Assembly (NCBI GenBank): GCA_030600975.1
Contig: JAUVUL010000143.1
Coordinates: 1 to 5,837 of the forward strand
Length of the DNA stretch: 5,837 bases
Source of the DNA: Candidatus Aegiribacteria sp.
GTDB lineage: Bacteria > Fermentibacterota > Fermentibacteria > Fermentibacterales > JCC-6
Direction: 5' to 3'
Part shown: positions 1-5,837 of the stretch, piece after piece
Layout: each line of letters starts with the position of its first letter
Numbering within the stretch: position 1 is the first letter of the stretch
Translations under genes and position numbers: made by a program
The notes under the pieces: model-generated
What the model saw: only the letters and a program-made list of their open reading frames with translations
What the model was told of the DNA's origin: nothing
The model's database searches: none

Positions 1-135
1 AACATTTAGATATAAGGCAATTATGCCTGATATCCTGATATTGAACAGACAAACAGGCCAATGTGCTTGCTTTCAATACTAATATAGAATATTCCTTACT
101 AGTAATGAAAAATACAACAAAATAGGAAAAAAGCT
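1..135. other. AT-rich intergenic flank with no recognisable gene
   Basis: Clearly richer in A and T than the hyp genes, with stops in all forward frames. One frame (2-82) is open from the left edge to a TAA at 80-82 and could be the tail of a gene outside the window, but nothing supports this. Small structures: inverted repeat AGGCA-ATTA-TGCCT at 15-28 and a tandem near-repeat CTGATATC/CTGATATT at 27-42. I see no convincing rho-independent terminator for hypB: the T-run on the minus strand at about 132-127 lacks a stable GC-rich hairpin before it. Confidence 0.5.
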
Positions 136-243
136 ATGTCAAATAAGATTCTTGATGATATATGTGATATATTGTGGCGACGAAGGCGTGGTCAGTCCGC
201 TGGAAGATTTGTGATTAATCTAAATCCGATTCAAGGATGTTAA
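136..243 (+). CDS. Candidate small ORF, 35 aa, function unknown
   Basis: ATG at 136 preceded by AGGA at 124-127 (8-nt spacing), open for 35 codons to TAA at 241-243. It is convergent with hypB and overlaps its stop by 4 bp. The predicted peptide has a run of four arginines (residues 15-18, WRRRRGQ), one Cys near the middle (10) and one at the C-terminus (35), and no signal peptide, membrane segment or family I recognise. Such an ORF is short enough to occur by chance. The ribosome-site match is modest and no clear promoter precedes it. It could equally be non-coding 3' flank of hypB or the remnant of a decayed gene. Confidence 0.2.
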   Translation: MSNKILDDICDILWRRRRGQSAGRFVINLNPIQGC

Positions 244-905
244 CTGTAGCTGGATTCCACGAAACTGCAGAATTCCTCCATACCTTCACCGGTTTTCGCC
301 GAGACGGTGAATACAAGGACATCCGGATTAAGACTTCTGCATTCCTCGATAGTCCTCTCCACGTTAAAATCAAGGTGAGGGATAAGATCCATCTTGTTAA
401 TCAGCAGTGTGTTGATGCTGCTGAAGAGGCTGGGGTACTTGAGGATCTTGTCATCACCTTCGGGAACCGAAAGGATACCGATTCTCATATCTTCACCAAG
501 GTCGTAGCCGCTGGGGCAGATAAGGTTTCCCACATTCTCAATAGCCAGTAACTCGAGTTCATCTGTGTCAAGGCTCATGTGGCCCAATGCGTGATTGACA
601 GCGTGGGCATCAAGATGGCAGGCGCCTCCCGTTTCTATCTGCCAGGCCTGGCAACCAGCCTTTTCTATTCTTTCAGCGTCTCTTCTCGTCTGAATATCAC
701 CTTCGATTACAGCCATTCTGCAGCCGAAGAAACGAGCCATGGACTCCAGTACAGTGGTTTTCCCGGCACCGGGCGAACTGATGAGATTCAATGTATAGAT
801 ACCTTTTCCGCTGAGAAGTTCTCTGTTATCCGCTGCGAAACGGTCGTTCTTGCTCATGACGGATGTCGATATATCTACTTTCTGTTCGGTTACTTCATCA
901 CACAT
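240..905 (-). CDS. hypB: HypB, GTPase for nickel insertion into [NiFe]-hydrogenase
   Basis: SIMIBI-class GTPase that works with HypA in the cytoplasm to load nickel into the hydrogenase large-subunit precursor. Numbering from the longer possible start at 914 (224 aa), the P-loop SPGAGKTT lies at 47-54, EGDIQTRRDA at 71-80, the GTP-specificity motif NKMD at 173-176 and SAK at 205-207. The conserved metal-site residues at the dimer interface are present: Cys99-His100 in GGACHLDA, and Cys133 in NLICPSG. There is no N-terminal CxxCGC motif of the E. coli type and no histidine-rich stretch, so this is a short HypB without the high-affinity or storage nickel site. I prefer the ATG at 905 (221 aa): AAGGAG at 920-915 is 9 nt from it, but directly abuts the ATG at 914. 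That leaves 1 nt after the hypA stop; the 914 start would overlap hypA by 8 nt. Function is certain; the exact start is less so. Confidence 0.96.
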   Translation of the reverse strand: MCDEVTEQKVDISTSVMSKNDRFAADNRELLSGKGIYTLNLISSPGAGKTTVLESMARFFGCRMAVIEGDIQTRRDAERIEKAGCQAWQIETGGACHLDAHAVNHALGHMSLDTDELELLAIENVGNLICPSGYDLGEDMRIGILSVPEGDDKILKYPSLFSSINTLLINKMDLIPHLDFNVERTIEECRSLNPDVLVFTVSAKTGEGMEEFCSFVESSYS

Positions 906-906
906 A

Positions 907-1254
907 TCAATCATCTCCTTCCTCTAGCTCGACGCTGTCAACGGTGAATTCCCTGCCTGATAGAATTCTCCGGCTTATGGAGCCGCAGTCCGGACAGCCC
1001 TGGTAGAAATCTTTTGCTTCATATTCAGTACCGCATTCAAGACAGATAATCTTTGCTTTGGTAAGGTTTATCACCAGTTCCGGTTCTCCGAATCCTGCTA
1101 TCTTCGCAATTTCAGTGAAGCAGAATCGCAGGGATTCAGGGGAAATTCCCGAAAGGGGTCCTATAGTAACATTAACACGATCCAGGGGCACTTTTCTGCC
1201 CAGGGCGTTACCTATAATCCTGGTCATATCGTGGGCAAGAGAAAACTCATGCAT
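907..1254 (-). CDS. hypA: HypA, nickel metallochaperone with zinc-binding domain
   Basis: Small nickel chaperone that docks with HypB and the hydrogenase large subunit during nickel insertion. The 115-aa product matches the usual family length. It begins MHEFSLA, so the conserved nickel-ligand His2 is in place. A zinc-ribbon is formed by Cys71-x2-Cys74 (CLEC) and Cys87-x2-Cys90 (CPDC). The frame stays open upstream to an ATG at 1287, which would add 11 residues. I reject that start because nickel binding requires the Met1-His2 N-terminus, and an AGG (plus-strand CCT at 1261-1263) sits 6 nt before the ATG at 1254. It is the first gene of the leftward unit, 1 nt upstream of the preferred hypB start. 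The acidic C-terminus (ELEEGDD) is unremarkable. Confidence 0.96.
   Translation of the reverse strand: MHEFSLAHDMTRIIGNALGRKVPLDRVNVTIGPLSGISPESLRFCFTEIAKIAGFGEPELVINLTKAKIICLECGTEYEAKDFYQGCPDCGSISRRILSGREFTVDSVELEEGDD
915..920 (-). promoter_or_regulatory. Ribosome binding site of hypB
   Basis: AAGGAG on the minus strand, inside the 3' end of hypA. Its spacing is 9 nt to the ATG at 905 and 0 nt to the ATG at 914. This decides in favour of the shorter HypB and suggests translational coupling with hypA. Confidence 0.7.
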
Positions 1255-1292
1255 CGAAGACCTGCCATTCAGTTCGTGAGAAAGCACTGTGG

Positions 1293-1306
1293 TTAAAACC
1301 TTTTAA
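1293..1306. repeat. Short inverted repeat TTAAAA-CC-TTTTAA
   Basis: Two perfect 6-bp arms with a 2-bp spacer, in the hypA-hypF intergenic region, just downstream of the proposed hypAB -10 and upstream of the proposed hypFCDE -10. The shape and place suit an operator half-site pair, but the sequence is AT-rich and could arise by chance. It does not match the FNR consensus (TTGAT-N4-ATCAA), and only loosely resembles redox-sensor Rex sites. Confidence 0.3.
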
Positions 1307-1313
1307 GAATGGT

Positions 1314-1341
1314 AGAATATAACCTGTATTAAATATGTCAA
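1314..1341 (-). promoter_or_regulatory. Sigma70-type promoter of hypAB
   Basis: On the minus strand a perfect -35 hexamer TTGACA (1341-1336) is followed after 16 nt by TATTCT (1319-1314, four of six consensus positions). Transcription would start near 1307, giving a 5' leader of about 53 nt before the hypA ATG at 1254. This is inference from sequence match only; the perfect -35 and the position are the main support. Confidence 0.55.
1318..1323 (+). promoter_or_regulatory. Possible -10 element for hypFCDE
   Basis: TATAAC on the plus strand matches five of six -10 consensus positions. It lies about 49 nt before the hypF ATG. TAGAAT at 1313-1318 is an alternative. No good -35 hexamer lies 16-18 nt upstream of either, so an activator or another sigma factor may be needed, or the true promoter may be elsewhere in the gap. 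Either candidate would overlap the proposed -10 of the opposing hypAB promoter. Confidence 0.3.
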
Positions 1342-1371
1342 TAAGGATTTTTTTATCCCGGAAGATTGGAT

Positions 1372-3636
1372 ATGCAGCGACTGAGGCTTGAGATAAGCGG
1401 AGCGGTTCAGGGTGTGGGTTTCAGACCCTTCGTATATCGTCTTGCCCGTCGCTATGATCTGGCTGGATGGGTATCCAATACATCAAAGGGTGTGGTTATC
1501 GAAGTGGACGGGGATACAGAAGTTCTTGTGCAGTTCGCTGAAGCTATTCTGAAAGAGAAACCGCCTGTATCCATTGTGCAGGATATCCGCAGTGAGTACC
1601 TTGACAATGCAGGATTCAAGGCCTTTGAAATTCGAAAGAGCACAGGGGGAAAGAGGGAGGCATTCGTGCTGCCGGATCTGGCCACCTGCAGGGAATGCAC
1701 GCTGGAGATTCTTGATCCGGACAACAGGAGGTATCGCTATCCGTTCACGAACTGCACGAACTGCGGTCCAAGATATTCAATAATCAATTCCATTCCGTAC
1801 GACAGGCCTTCAACAACGATGTCCGGGTTCAGGATGTGCAGCAAATGCCGGAAGGAGTACGAAGATCCGCTTGACAGGAGATTCCATGCCCAGCCCAATG
1901 CCTGTCCTGAATGCGGCCCTCATCTTGAACTCTGGGATTCATCAGGCGTTTCTCTGGCAGATAGGGACAATGCCCTCAGAAGAGCCTCGGCGGAGGTACT
2001 TGAAGGCAGGATACTGGCGGTGAAGGGGCTTGGCGGCTTCCATCTCATTGCCCTTGCCGGCACAGATGAAGCTGTTAGAACGCTCCGTTCCCGAAAGGGA
2101 AGGGAGATGAAGCCGTTTGCGCTTATGTTTCCATCGATTTTACAGATCTCCGAATTCTGTGTGGTGTCCTCCGAGGAAAGAAAAGTTCTTCAATCACACC
2201 GGTCCCCCATCGTTCTCCTGAAAAAGCGCGATAAACTGAATTCACCCCTGTTCATCTCTGAACTGGTTTCCCCTTCCAACCCTGAATATGGAGTAATGCT
2301 GCCCTATACTCCTCTTCATATTCTCCTCATGATGGAGATTGGAGAGCCTGTAGTTGCCACAAGTGGAAACCTCAGTGATGAACCCATTTGTACGGACGAA
2401 ATAGATGCACTTGAAAGGCTGAAAGGTATCGCGGATCTTTTTCTTGTTCATAACCGTCCCATAGCCCGTCATGTTGATGATTCCATTGTCAGGATTTTCA
2501 GAGAGAGGGAAATGATACTGCGAAGGGCAAGGGGCTATGCACCGCTGCCTTTAAGCATGGATGATAAGGCTGTGTCCGTTTTCGCCACAGGAGGACACCT
2601 GAAGAATACTCTGGCCCTCTCAATAGGGAGGAACGTCTTTACCAGCCAGCATATCGGGGATCTTGAGACGGTACAAGCCCTCGTGGCTTTCGACGAAGTC
2701 TGGAGCAGCATAGAAGCGCTGTATAATGCGCATCCCGATATTATCGCTTACGATATGCATCCGGACTATATCTCATCTGCACGTGCAAGAGAATCAGAGA
2801 TCAGGGGCATTCCGGTTCAGCATCACATTGCCCATGTACATTCCTGCATACTGGATAGAGGAGTCAGGCCACCTCTGCTCGGTGTTGCCTGGGATGGAAC
2901 CGGTTACGGTTCTGATGGTACTGTGTGGGGGGGTGAGTTCTTCCATATTACCGGCGGAACAGCTAAAAGGATCGCTCACCTGAGGCGCTTCCCCCTGCCC
3001 GGCGGAGATAGAGCTGTCAAGGAACCCAGAAGGTCGGCCCTCGGTCTCCTCTCGGAGTTGTACGATGATCCAGTGAAACATCTTCCCCCCGGAGCATTTT
3101 CCCCGGAGGAATCTGATGTCATGAGAAGGATGATTTCATTGAAACTTAATTCCCCTCTTACCTCAAGTGTCGGAAGGCTGTTTGACGCTGTTGCTTCTAT
3201 CCTCGATCTTCATCAGACTATCGAGTTCGAGGGGCAGGCGGCGATGGCCCTTGAGCATGCGATTGGGAATAAGGAGACTGAGAAATCCTATCCAATTGAA
3301 GTTGTCAGATCTCCCGGAGAACCCATGGTCATCGACTGGGCGTCCCTTATCGAAGGGGTTATCATGGATACTTCAGGAGGAATTGATACTGCTATCATTT
3401 CTGCGAAGTTCCATAATACCCTTGCGGAAAGTATTGCCGTGATTGCTGAAACGATTGGAGAGAGAAAGGTTGTCTTCAGCGGTGGCTGTTTTCAGAATGT
3501 TTATCTTCTGCAAAGGGTTTTGGATATACTCGAGAGCATGGGTTTTGAACCGTTTATCCACAGGAGCCTTCCTGCAAACGATGGAGGCATCGCTCCGGGG
3601 CAGGTTATGGCAGCACTTATGATGAATTCCGAGTAA
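1372..3636 (+). CDS. hypF: HypF, carbamoyltransferase for hydrogenase cyanide ligand synthesis
   Basis: Uses carbamoyl phosphate and ATP to make a carbamoyl-adenylate and transfers the carbamoyl group to the C-terminal Cys of HypE, the first step in making the CN ligands. At 754 aa it matches the full family length (about 750). Domains in order: acylphosphatase-like (1-90) with GAVQGVGFRPF at 10-20; two zinc fingers (106-181) with Cys106/109, 128/131, 156/159 and 178/181; YrdC-like domain (about 201-390) with KGLGGFHL at 218-225, KPFALM at 247-252 and VVATSGNLSDEP at 327-338; and a Kae1-like C-terminal domain (about 400-754) with the HHIAH metal site at 484-488, AWDGTGYGSDG at 506-516, SGGCFQN at 703-709 and NDGGIAPGQ at 736-744. 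The ATG at 1372 has GGAAG 7 nt upstream. An in-frame TTG at 1366 would add two residues but sits too close to that site. First gene of the rightward unit. Confidence 0.98.
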   Translation: MQRLRLEISGAVQGVGFRPFVYRLARRYDLAGWVSNTSKGVVIEVDGDTEVLVQFAEAILKEKPPVSIVQDIRSEYLDNAGFKAFEIRKSTGGKREAFVLPDLATCRECTLEILDPDNRRYRYPFTNCTNCGPRYSIINSIPYDRPSTTMSGFRMCSKCRKEYEDPLDRRFHAQPNACPECGPHLELWDSSGVSLADRDNALRRASAEVLEGRILAVKGLGGFHLIALAGTDEAVRTLRSRKGREMKPFALMFPSILQISEFCVVSSEERKVLQSHRSPIVLLKKRDKLNSPLFISELVSPSNPEYGVMLPYTPLHILLMMEIGEPVVATSGNLSDEPICTDEIDALERLKGIADLFLVHNRPIARHVDDSIVRIFREREMILRRARGYAPLPLSMDDKAVSVFATGGHLKNTLALSIGRNVFTSQHIGDLETVQALVAFDEVWSSIEALYNAHPDIIAYDMHPDYISSARARESEIRGIPVQHHIAHVHSCILDRGVRPPLLGVAWDGTGYGSDGTVWGGEFFHITGGTAKRIAHLRRFPLPGGDRAVKEPRRSALGLLSELYDDPVKHLPPGAFSPEESDVMRRMISLKLNSPLTSSVGRLFDAVASILDLHQTIEFEGQAAMALEHAIGNKETEKSYPIEVVRSPGEPMVIDWASLIEGVIMDTSGGIDTAIISAKFHNTLAESIAVIAETIGERKVVFSGGCFQNVYLLQRVLDILESMGFEPFIHRSLPANDGGIAPGQVMAALMMNSE

Positions 3637-3640
3637 TGAC

Positions 3641-3645
3641 AGGAG
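3641..3645 (+). promoter_or_regulatory. Ribosome binding site of hypC
   Basis: AGGAG in the 16-bp gap between the hypF stop and hypC, 7 nt before the ATG at 3653. It is a strong site and fixes the start that gives the required Met-Cys N-terminus. Confidence 0.75.
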
Positions 3646-3652
3646 TATACTG

Positions 3653-3949
3653 ATGTGTTTGGGAGTACCTGGAAGGATCGAGGAGATATCGGGAAACGAT
3701 GATCCTATCTTCCTCACAGGCAAGGTCAATTTCGGAGGTGTACTGAGGGACGTCATCCTTGCCGGCATTAAAGATGCAAAGGTTGGTGACTGGGTGATAG
3801 TACATGCTGGTTTTGCCTTGAATAAATTGAACGAGGAAGAGGCCTCTGAAGTGTTCGATTATCTGAGACAGATATCCGAATTCGGTCAGATGGAACTTGA
3901 GGATACGGACGGAATTTCAGATCGGGCAGAAGAGGTGAAAAAAAGTTGA
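3653..3949 (+). CDS. hypC: HypC, iron-centre chaperone of hydrogenase assembly
   Basis: HypC/HybG/HupF family protein that binds HypD, carries the Fe(CN)2CO unit and passes it to the hydrogenase large subunit. The product is 98 aa. The N-terminus MCLGVPGRI has the essential Cys2, which becomes the N-terminal iron ligand after Met removal. The second conserved element, [12 protein letters not shown] (45-56), carries His51. The OB-like beta-barrel core ends near residue 60, followed by a helical segment with [10 protein letters not shown] (62-71). The tail after about residue 80 is acidic, lacks recognisable motifs, and is slightly longer than in many family members (roughly 75-95 aa). It sits 16 bp after hypF, and its stop codon overlaps the hypD start, consistent with coupled production of the HypC-HypD complex. 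Confidence 0.97.
   Translation: MCLGVPGRIEEISGNDDPIFLTGKVNFGGVLRDVILAGIKDAKVGDWVIVHAGFALNKLNEEEASEVFDYLRQISEFGQMELEDTDGISDRAEEVKKS
3932..3937 (+). promoter_or_regulatory. Ribosome binding site of hypD, supporting a TTG start
   Basis: GAGGTG within the 3' end of hypC, 8 nt before the TTG at 3946. Correct spacing here is the main evidence that hypD begins at a TTG codon. The next in-frame ATG is 30 codons in and would remove the conserved N-terminus. Confidence 0.6.
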
Positions 3950-5040
3950 AGTACGTTTCGGAATACCGGGATAAAGAATCGGCGCTGAAATATACTGGGC
4001 TTATCAGAAAGCTGGTTACAAGGGAATGGAGTATAATGGAAGTCTGTGGCGGGCAGACCCATTCTATTGTCAAATACGGCATTGATCGGCTTCTTCCCGA
4101 TTCCGTGACCCTTATTCACGGACCGGGATGCCCTGTGTGTGTAACTCCCGTCGAGCTCATCGATCAGGCTGCTGCTATCGCCGGGCTTGAAAACGTTATT
4201 TTCTGTTCGTTCGGTGATATGCTGCGTGTTCCGGGAAGTTGCAGTGATCTTCTCAGGGTCAAGGCATCCGGGGGAGATGTGAGAATGGTTTATTCCCCTG
4301 TTGACGCTATGCACATGGCTGCCGTTAATCCGGGAAAGGAGATTGTCTTCTTCGCGGTTGGTTTCGAAACCACTGCCCCTGTCACCGCCGCAGCGATACT
4401 TCAGGCTGAACATCTTGACCTGGATAACTTCTCAATGCTTGTTTCCCATGTTCTGGTTCCGCCTGCGATTGAGATTGTTTTGTCAGGCGAGGATTGTGCT
4501 GTCCAGGGATTACTTGCTGCCGGGCATGTTTGCACCGTGATGGGTTATACCGAATACGAACCGATTGCGGAGAAGTATTGTGTTCCGATAGTTGTGACTG
4601 GTTTTGAACCACTTGATATTCTAGAGGGTATTCACATGTGTCTGAAGCAGCTTGAAGAGGGCAGGACGGATGTGGAGAACCAGTACCTGCGGGCCGTTTC
4701 CAGGGAAGGAAACAGGGCTGCTATTGAAATAATGCGAAGCGTATTCGAGATAACAGACCGGAAGTGGCGGGGGATCGGCAGAATCCCGGGCAGCGGATTC
4801 AGGCTCAGGGAACGCTTCTCCAGGTTCGATGCAGGAAAGAAATTCAAAGTCAGCAGTCATGAAGTTGATGAACCGGAGATTTGCATTTCCGGCGAGGTTC
4901 TCAGGGGCAATAAAAAGCCTTTCGAATGTGCTGCTTTTGGAAAGGTATGTACTCCCGAACACCCCCTGGGAGCACCCATGGTCTCATCGGAGGGAGCCTG
5001 CGCAGCTTACTACCGTTACAGACTGGCCAGGAAGAAATAA
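3946..5040 (+). CDS. hypD: HypD, iron-sulfur scaffold for Fe(CN)2CO assembly
   Basis: Forms the HypCD scaffold on which the hydrogenase iron receives its CN and CO ligands; a [4Fe-4S] cluster and a cysteine relay are known for the family. The product is 364 aa, the usual length. Conserved motifs: [11 protein letters not shown] with Cys34; [11 protein letters not shown] with Cys62 and Cys65; [12 protein letters not shown] at 86-97; [11 protein letters not shown] at 135-145; [13 protein letters not shown] at 217-229; VENQYLRAV at 243-251. Cys313, 328, 335 and 352 form the C-terminal set, with [14 protein letters not shown] at 345-358. The gene starts at TTG (3946); TTGA contains the last base of the preceding hypC sense codon and the hypC stop, a 4-bp overlap. 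The [10 protein letters not shown]-terminus resembles that of known HypD proteins, which supports this start. Its TAA shares its last base with the hypE ATG. Confidence 0.97.
   Translation: MKYVSEYRDKESALKYTGLIRKLVTREWSIMEVCGGQTHSIVKYGIDRLLPDSVTLIHGPGCPVCVTPVELIDQAAAIAGLENVIFCSFGDMLRVPGSCSDLLRVKASGGDVRMVYSPVDAMHMAAVNPGKEIVFFAVGFETTAPVTAAAILQAEHLDLDNFSMLVSHVLVPPAIEIVLSGEDCAVQGLLAAGHVCTVMGYTEYEPIAEKYCVPIVVTGFEPLDILEGIHMCLKQLEEGRTDVENQYLRAVSREGNRAAIEIMRSVFEITDRKWRGIGRIPGSGFRLRERFSRFDAGKKFKVSSHEVDEPEICISGEVLRGNKKPFECAAFGKVCTPEHPLGAPMVSSEGACAAYYRYRLARKK
5029..5034 (+). promoter_or_regulatory. Ribosome binding site of hypE
   Basis: AGGAAG inside the last codons of hypD, 5 nt before the ATG at 5040. 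It supports the start that overlaps the hypD stop (TAATG) over the in-frame ATG at 5064, which has no comparable site. Confidence 0.6.
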
Positions 5041-5837
5041 TGAATGACAGCAGAATTACTGAAATGACATGCCCGATTCCCTTTTCGGATCACCCTGAAA
5101 TTACTATGGCCCACGGGGGTGGTGGAAGGCTTATGAACGATCTTATCGACAGGATCATACTGAAGGCTTTTTCGAACCCTGTTCTGGATTCAAGGCATGA
5201 CGGTGCCGTTATCGAGGCAGGAGAGGGTAAACTGGCCTTCTCAACGGATTCGCATGTCATTACTCCTCTGTTTTTTCCCGGTGGTGACATCGGTACTCTT
5301 TCCGTATACGGAACCGTTAATGATCTGGCTATGTGCGGAGCAGATGCCATGTGGCTCAGTGCCGGTTTCATCATAGAAGAAGGTTTTTCTATGGAGACGT
5401 TCTGGAAGGTTGTGCTTTCGATGGCCGAAGCAGCCTTGAAAACGGGTGTTGTTATAGTTACCGGAGACACAAAGGTGGTGGATAAAGGTAAGGGAGACGG
5501 CATTTATATCAATACAGCGGGAATAGGTATCATTCCGACGGGGATCGATATCGCTCCTTCTAGAATAAGGGAAGGTGATGCGGTAATCCTCAGCGGTGAT
5601 ATTGGCAGGCACGGAATGGCTGTAATGACCATTCGTGAAGGGATACAGCTGGAGAGTACGATCCGCAGCGACCTGGCCCCCCTTGGTTCCATGGTTAAAG
5701 ATCTCCTGAGGGAAGGACTGAATATACACTGCATGAGGGATCTTACCAGGGGAGGTCTTGCCAGCGGATTGAATGAGATAGCTTCCATGACTGACTGTTC
5801 CATCAGGATCGAGGAGAGTCTTATACCTGTTCAAGAT
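5040..5837 (+). CDS. hypE: HypE, carbamoyl dehydratase (partial, C-terminus beyond window)
   Basis: PurM/AIR-synthase-like enzyme that accepts the carbamoyl group from HypF on its C-terminal Cys and dehydrates it with ATP to a thiocyanate, the cyanide donor for HypCD. The frame is open from the ATG at 5040 to the window end: 266 codons of an expected 330-340. Visible motifs: [13 protein letters not shown] (24-36), the glycine-rich ATP-binding start; [20 protein letters not shown] (66-85); [16 protein letters not shown] (92-107); TGDTKVV (141-147); [13 protein letters not shown] (184-196); and MRDLTRGGL (232-240) at the start of the C-terminal half. The catalytic C-terminal PRxC region lies outside, so its presence cannot be judged. 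The start overlaps the hypD stop by one base, implying translational coupling. No stop or frameshift is seen in the part present. Confidence 0.97.
   Translation, partial: MNDSRITEMTCPIPFSDHPEITMAHGGGGRLMNDLIDRIILKAFSNPVLDSRHDGAVIEAGEGKLAFSTDSHVITPLFFPGGDIGTLSVYGTVNDLAMCGADAMWLSAGFIIEEGFSMETFWKVVLSMAEAALKTGVVIVTGDTKVVDKGKGDGIYINTAGIGIIPTGIDIAPSRIREGDAVILSGDIGRHGMAVMTIREGIQLESTIRSDLAPLGSMVKDLLREGLNIHCMRDLTRGGLASGLNEIASMTDCSIRIEESLIPVQD

Noticed and set aside
15..28. AGGCA-ATTA-TGCCT hairpin as a terminator of hypB
   Set aside because: The 5-bp stem is weak, is about 210 nt beyond the hypB stop, and has no following T-run on the minus strand.
237..551. 104-codon plus-strand ORF
   Set aside because: It lies wholly antisense to hypB, whose motifs are unmistakable; no ribosome site and no recognisable domain.
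579..947. 122-codon plus-strand ORF opposite hypB and the end of hypA
   Set aside because: Antisense shadow of two well-supported genes; the peptide resembles no family I know.
1255..1287. Eleven-residue N-terminal extension of HypA from the ATG at 1287
   Set aside because: It would bury the MHE N-terminus whose His2 binds nickel, and a ribosome site fits the ATG at 1254.
3373..3768. 131-codon minus-strand ORF across the hypF-hypC junction
   Set aside because: Spans and opposes two conserved genes; no start signal or domain.
3886..4413. 175-codon minus-strand ORF opposite hypC and hypD
   Set aside because: Long only because of the codon pattern of hypD; low-complexity composition typical of a shadow frame.
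4936..5016. Possible loss of a HypD C-terminal cysteine ([11 protein letters not shown] rather than [11 protein letters not shown])
   Set aside because: From memory E. coli HypD also lacks a Cys here ([11 protein letters not shown]), and four other C-terminal cysteines (313, 328, 335, 352) remain, so this looks like normal family variation.
5241..5834. 197-codon minus-strand ORF opposite hypE
   Set aside because: HypE motifs on the plus strand cover the whole stretch, so this is a shadow frame.
1..5837. CRISPR array, tRNA, insertion sequence or novel defence system
   Set aside because: No spaced direct repeats, cloverleaf sequence, transposase or unknown multi-gene cassette is visible; almost the whole window is accounted for by hyp genes.

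Overview
This window is a maturation locus for [NiFe]-hydrogenase. It holds all six core hyp accessory genes in two divergent units that share a 117-bp intergenic region: hypA-hypB read leftward (about 1254 down to 240), and hypF-hypC-hypD-hypE read rightward (1372 to the window edge). hypE is cut off by the window end after 266 codons. All complete genes are intact, with the expected family motifs and no frameshift.

The organism looks bacterial. Nearly every start has a purine-rich Shine-Dalgarno sequence, the genes are packed with 1- to 16-bp junctions, and the leftward unit has a good sigma70-type promoter (TTGACA-N16-TATTCT). Coding base composition is moderate and AGG/AGA arginine codons are common. 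These genes alone do not fix the phylum. No hydrogenase structural gene, endopeptidase or 16S gene is present to help.

Layout: 1-239 is an AT-rich stretch with no recognisable gene except a weak 35-codon candidate at 136-243 that runs into the 3' end of hypB. Then come hypB (240-905, minus), hypA (907-1254, minus), the divergent promoter region (1255-1371), hypF (1372-3636), hypC (3653-3949), hypD (3946-5040) and hypE (5040 to the end, partial).

How the genes work together: HypF takes the carbamoyl group from carbamoyl phosphate and passes it to the C-terminal cysteine of HypE, where it is dehydrated to a thiocyanate. HypC and HypD hold the iron that receives the cyanide and CO ligands, and HypC delivers the Fe(CN)2CO unit to the hydrogenase large subunit. 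HypA and HypB then insert nickel. The rightward unit is therefore the iron-ligand branch and the leftward unit the nickel branch.

I found no undescribed system here. The points worth a second look are the divergent promoter architecture, a HypB without N-terminal nickel-storage motifs, a TTG start for hypD overlapping the hypC stop, and the small candidate ORF near the left edge.
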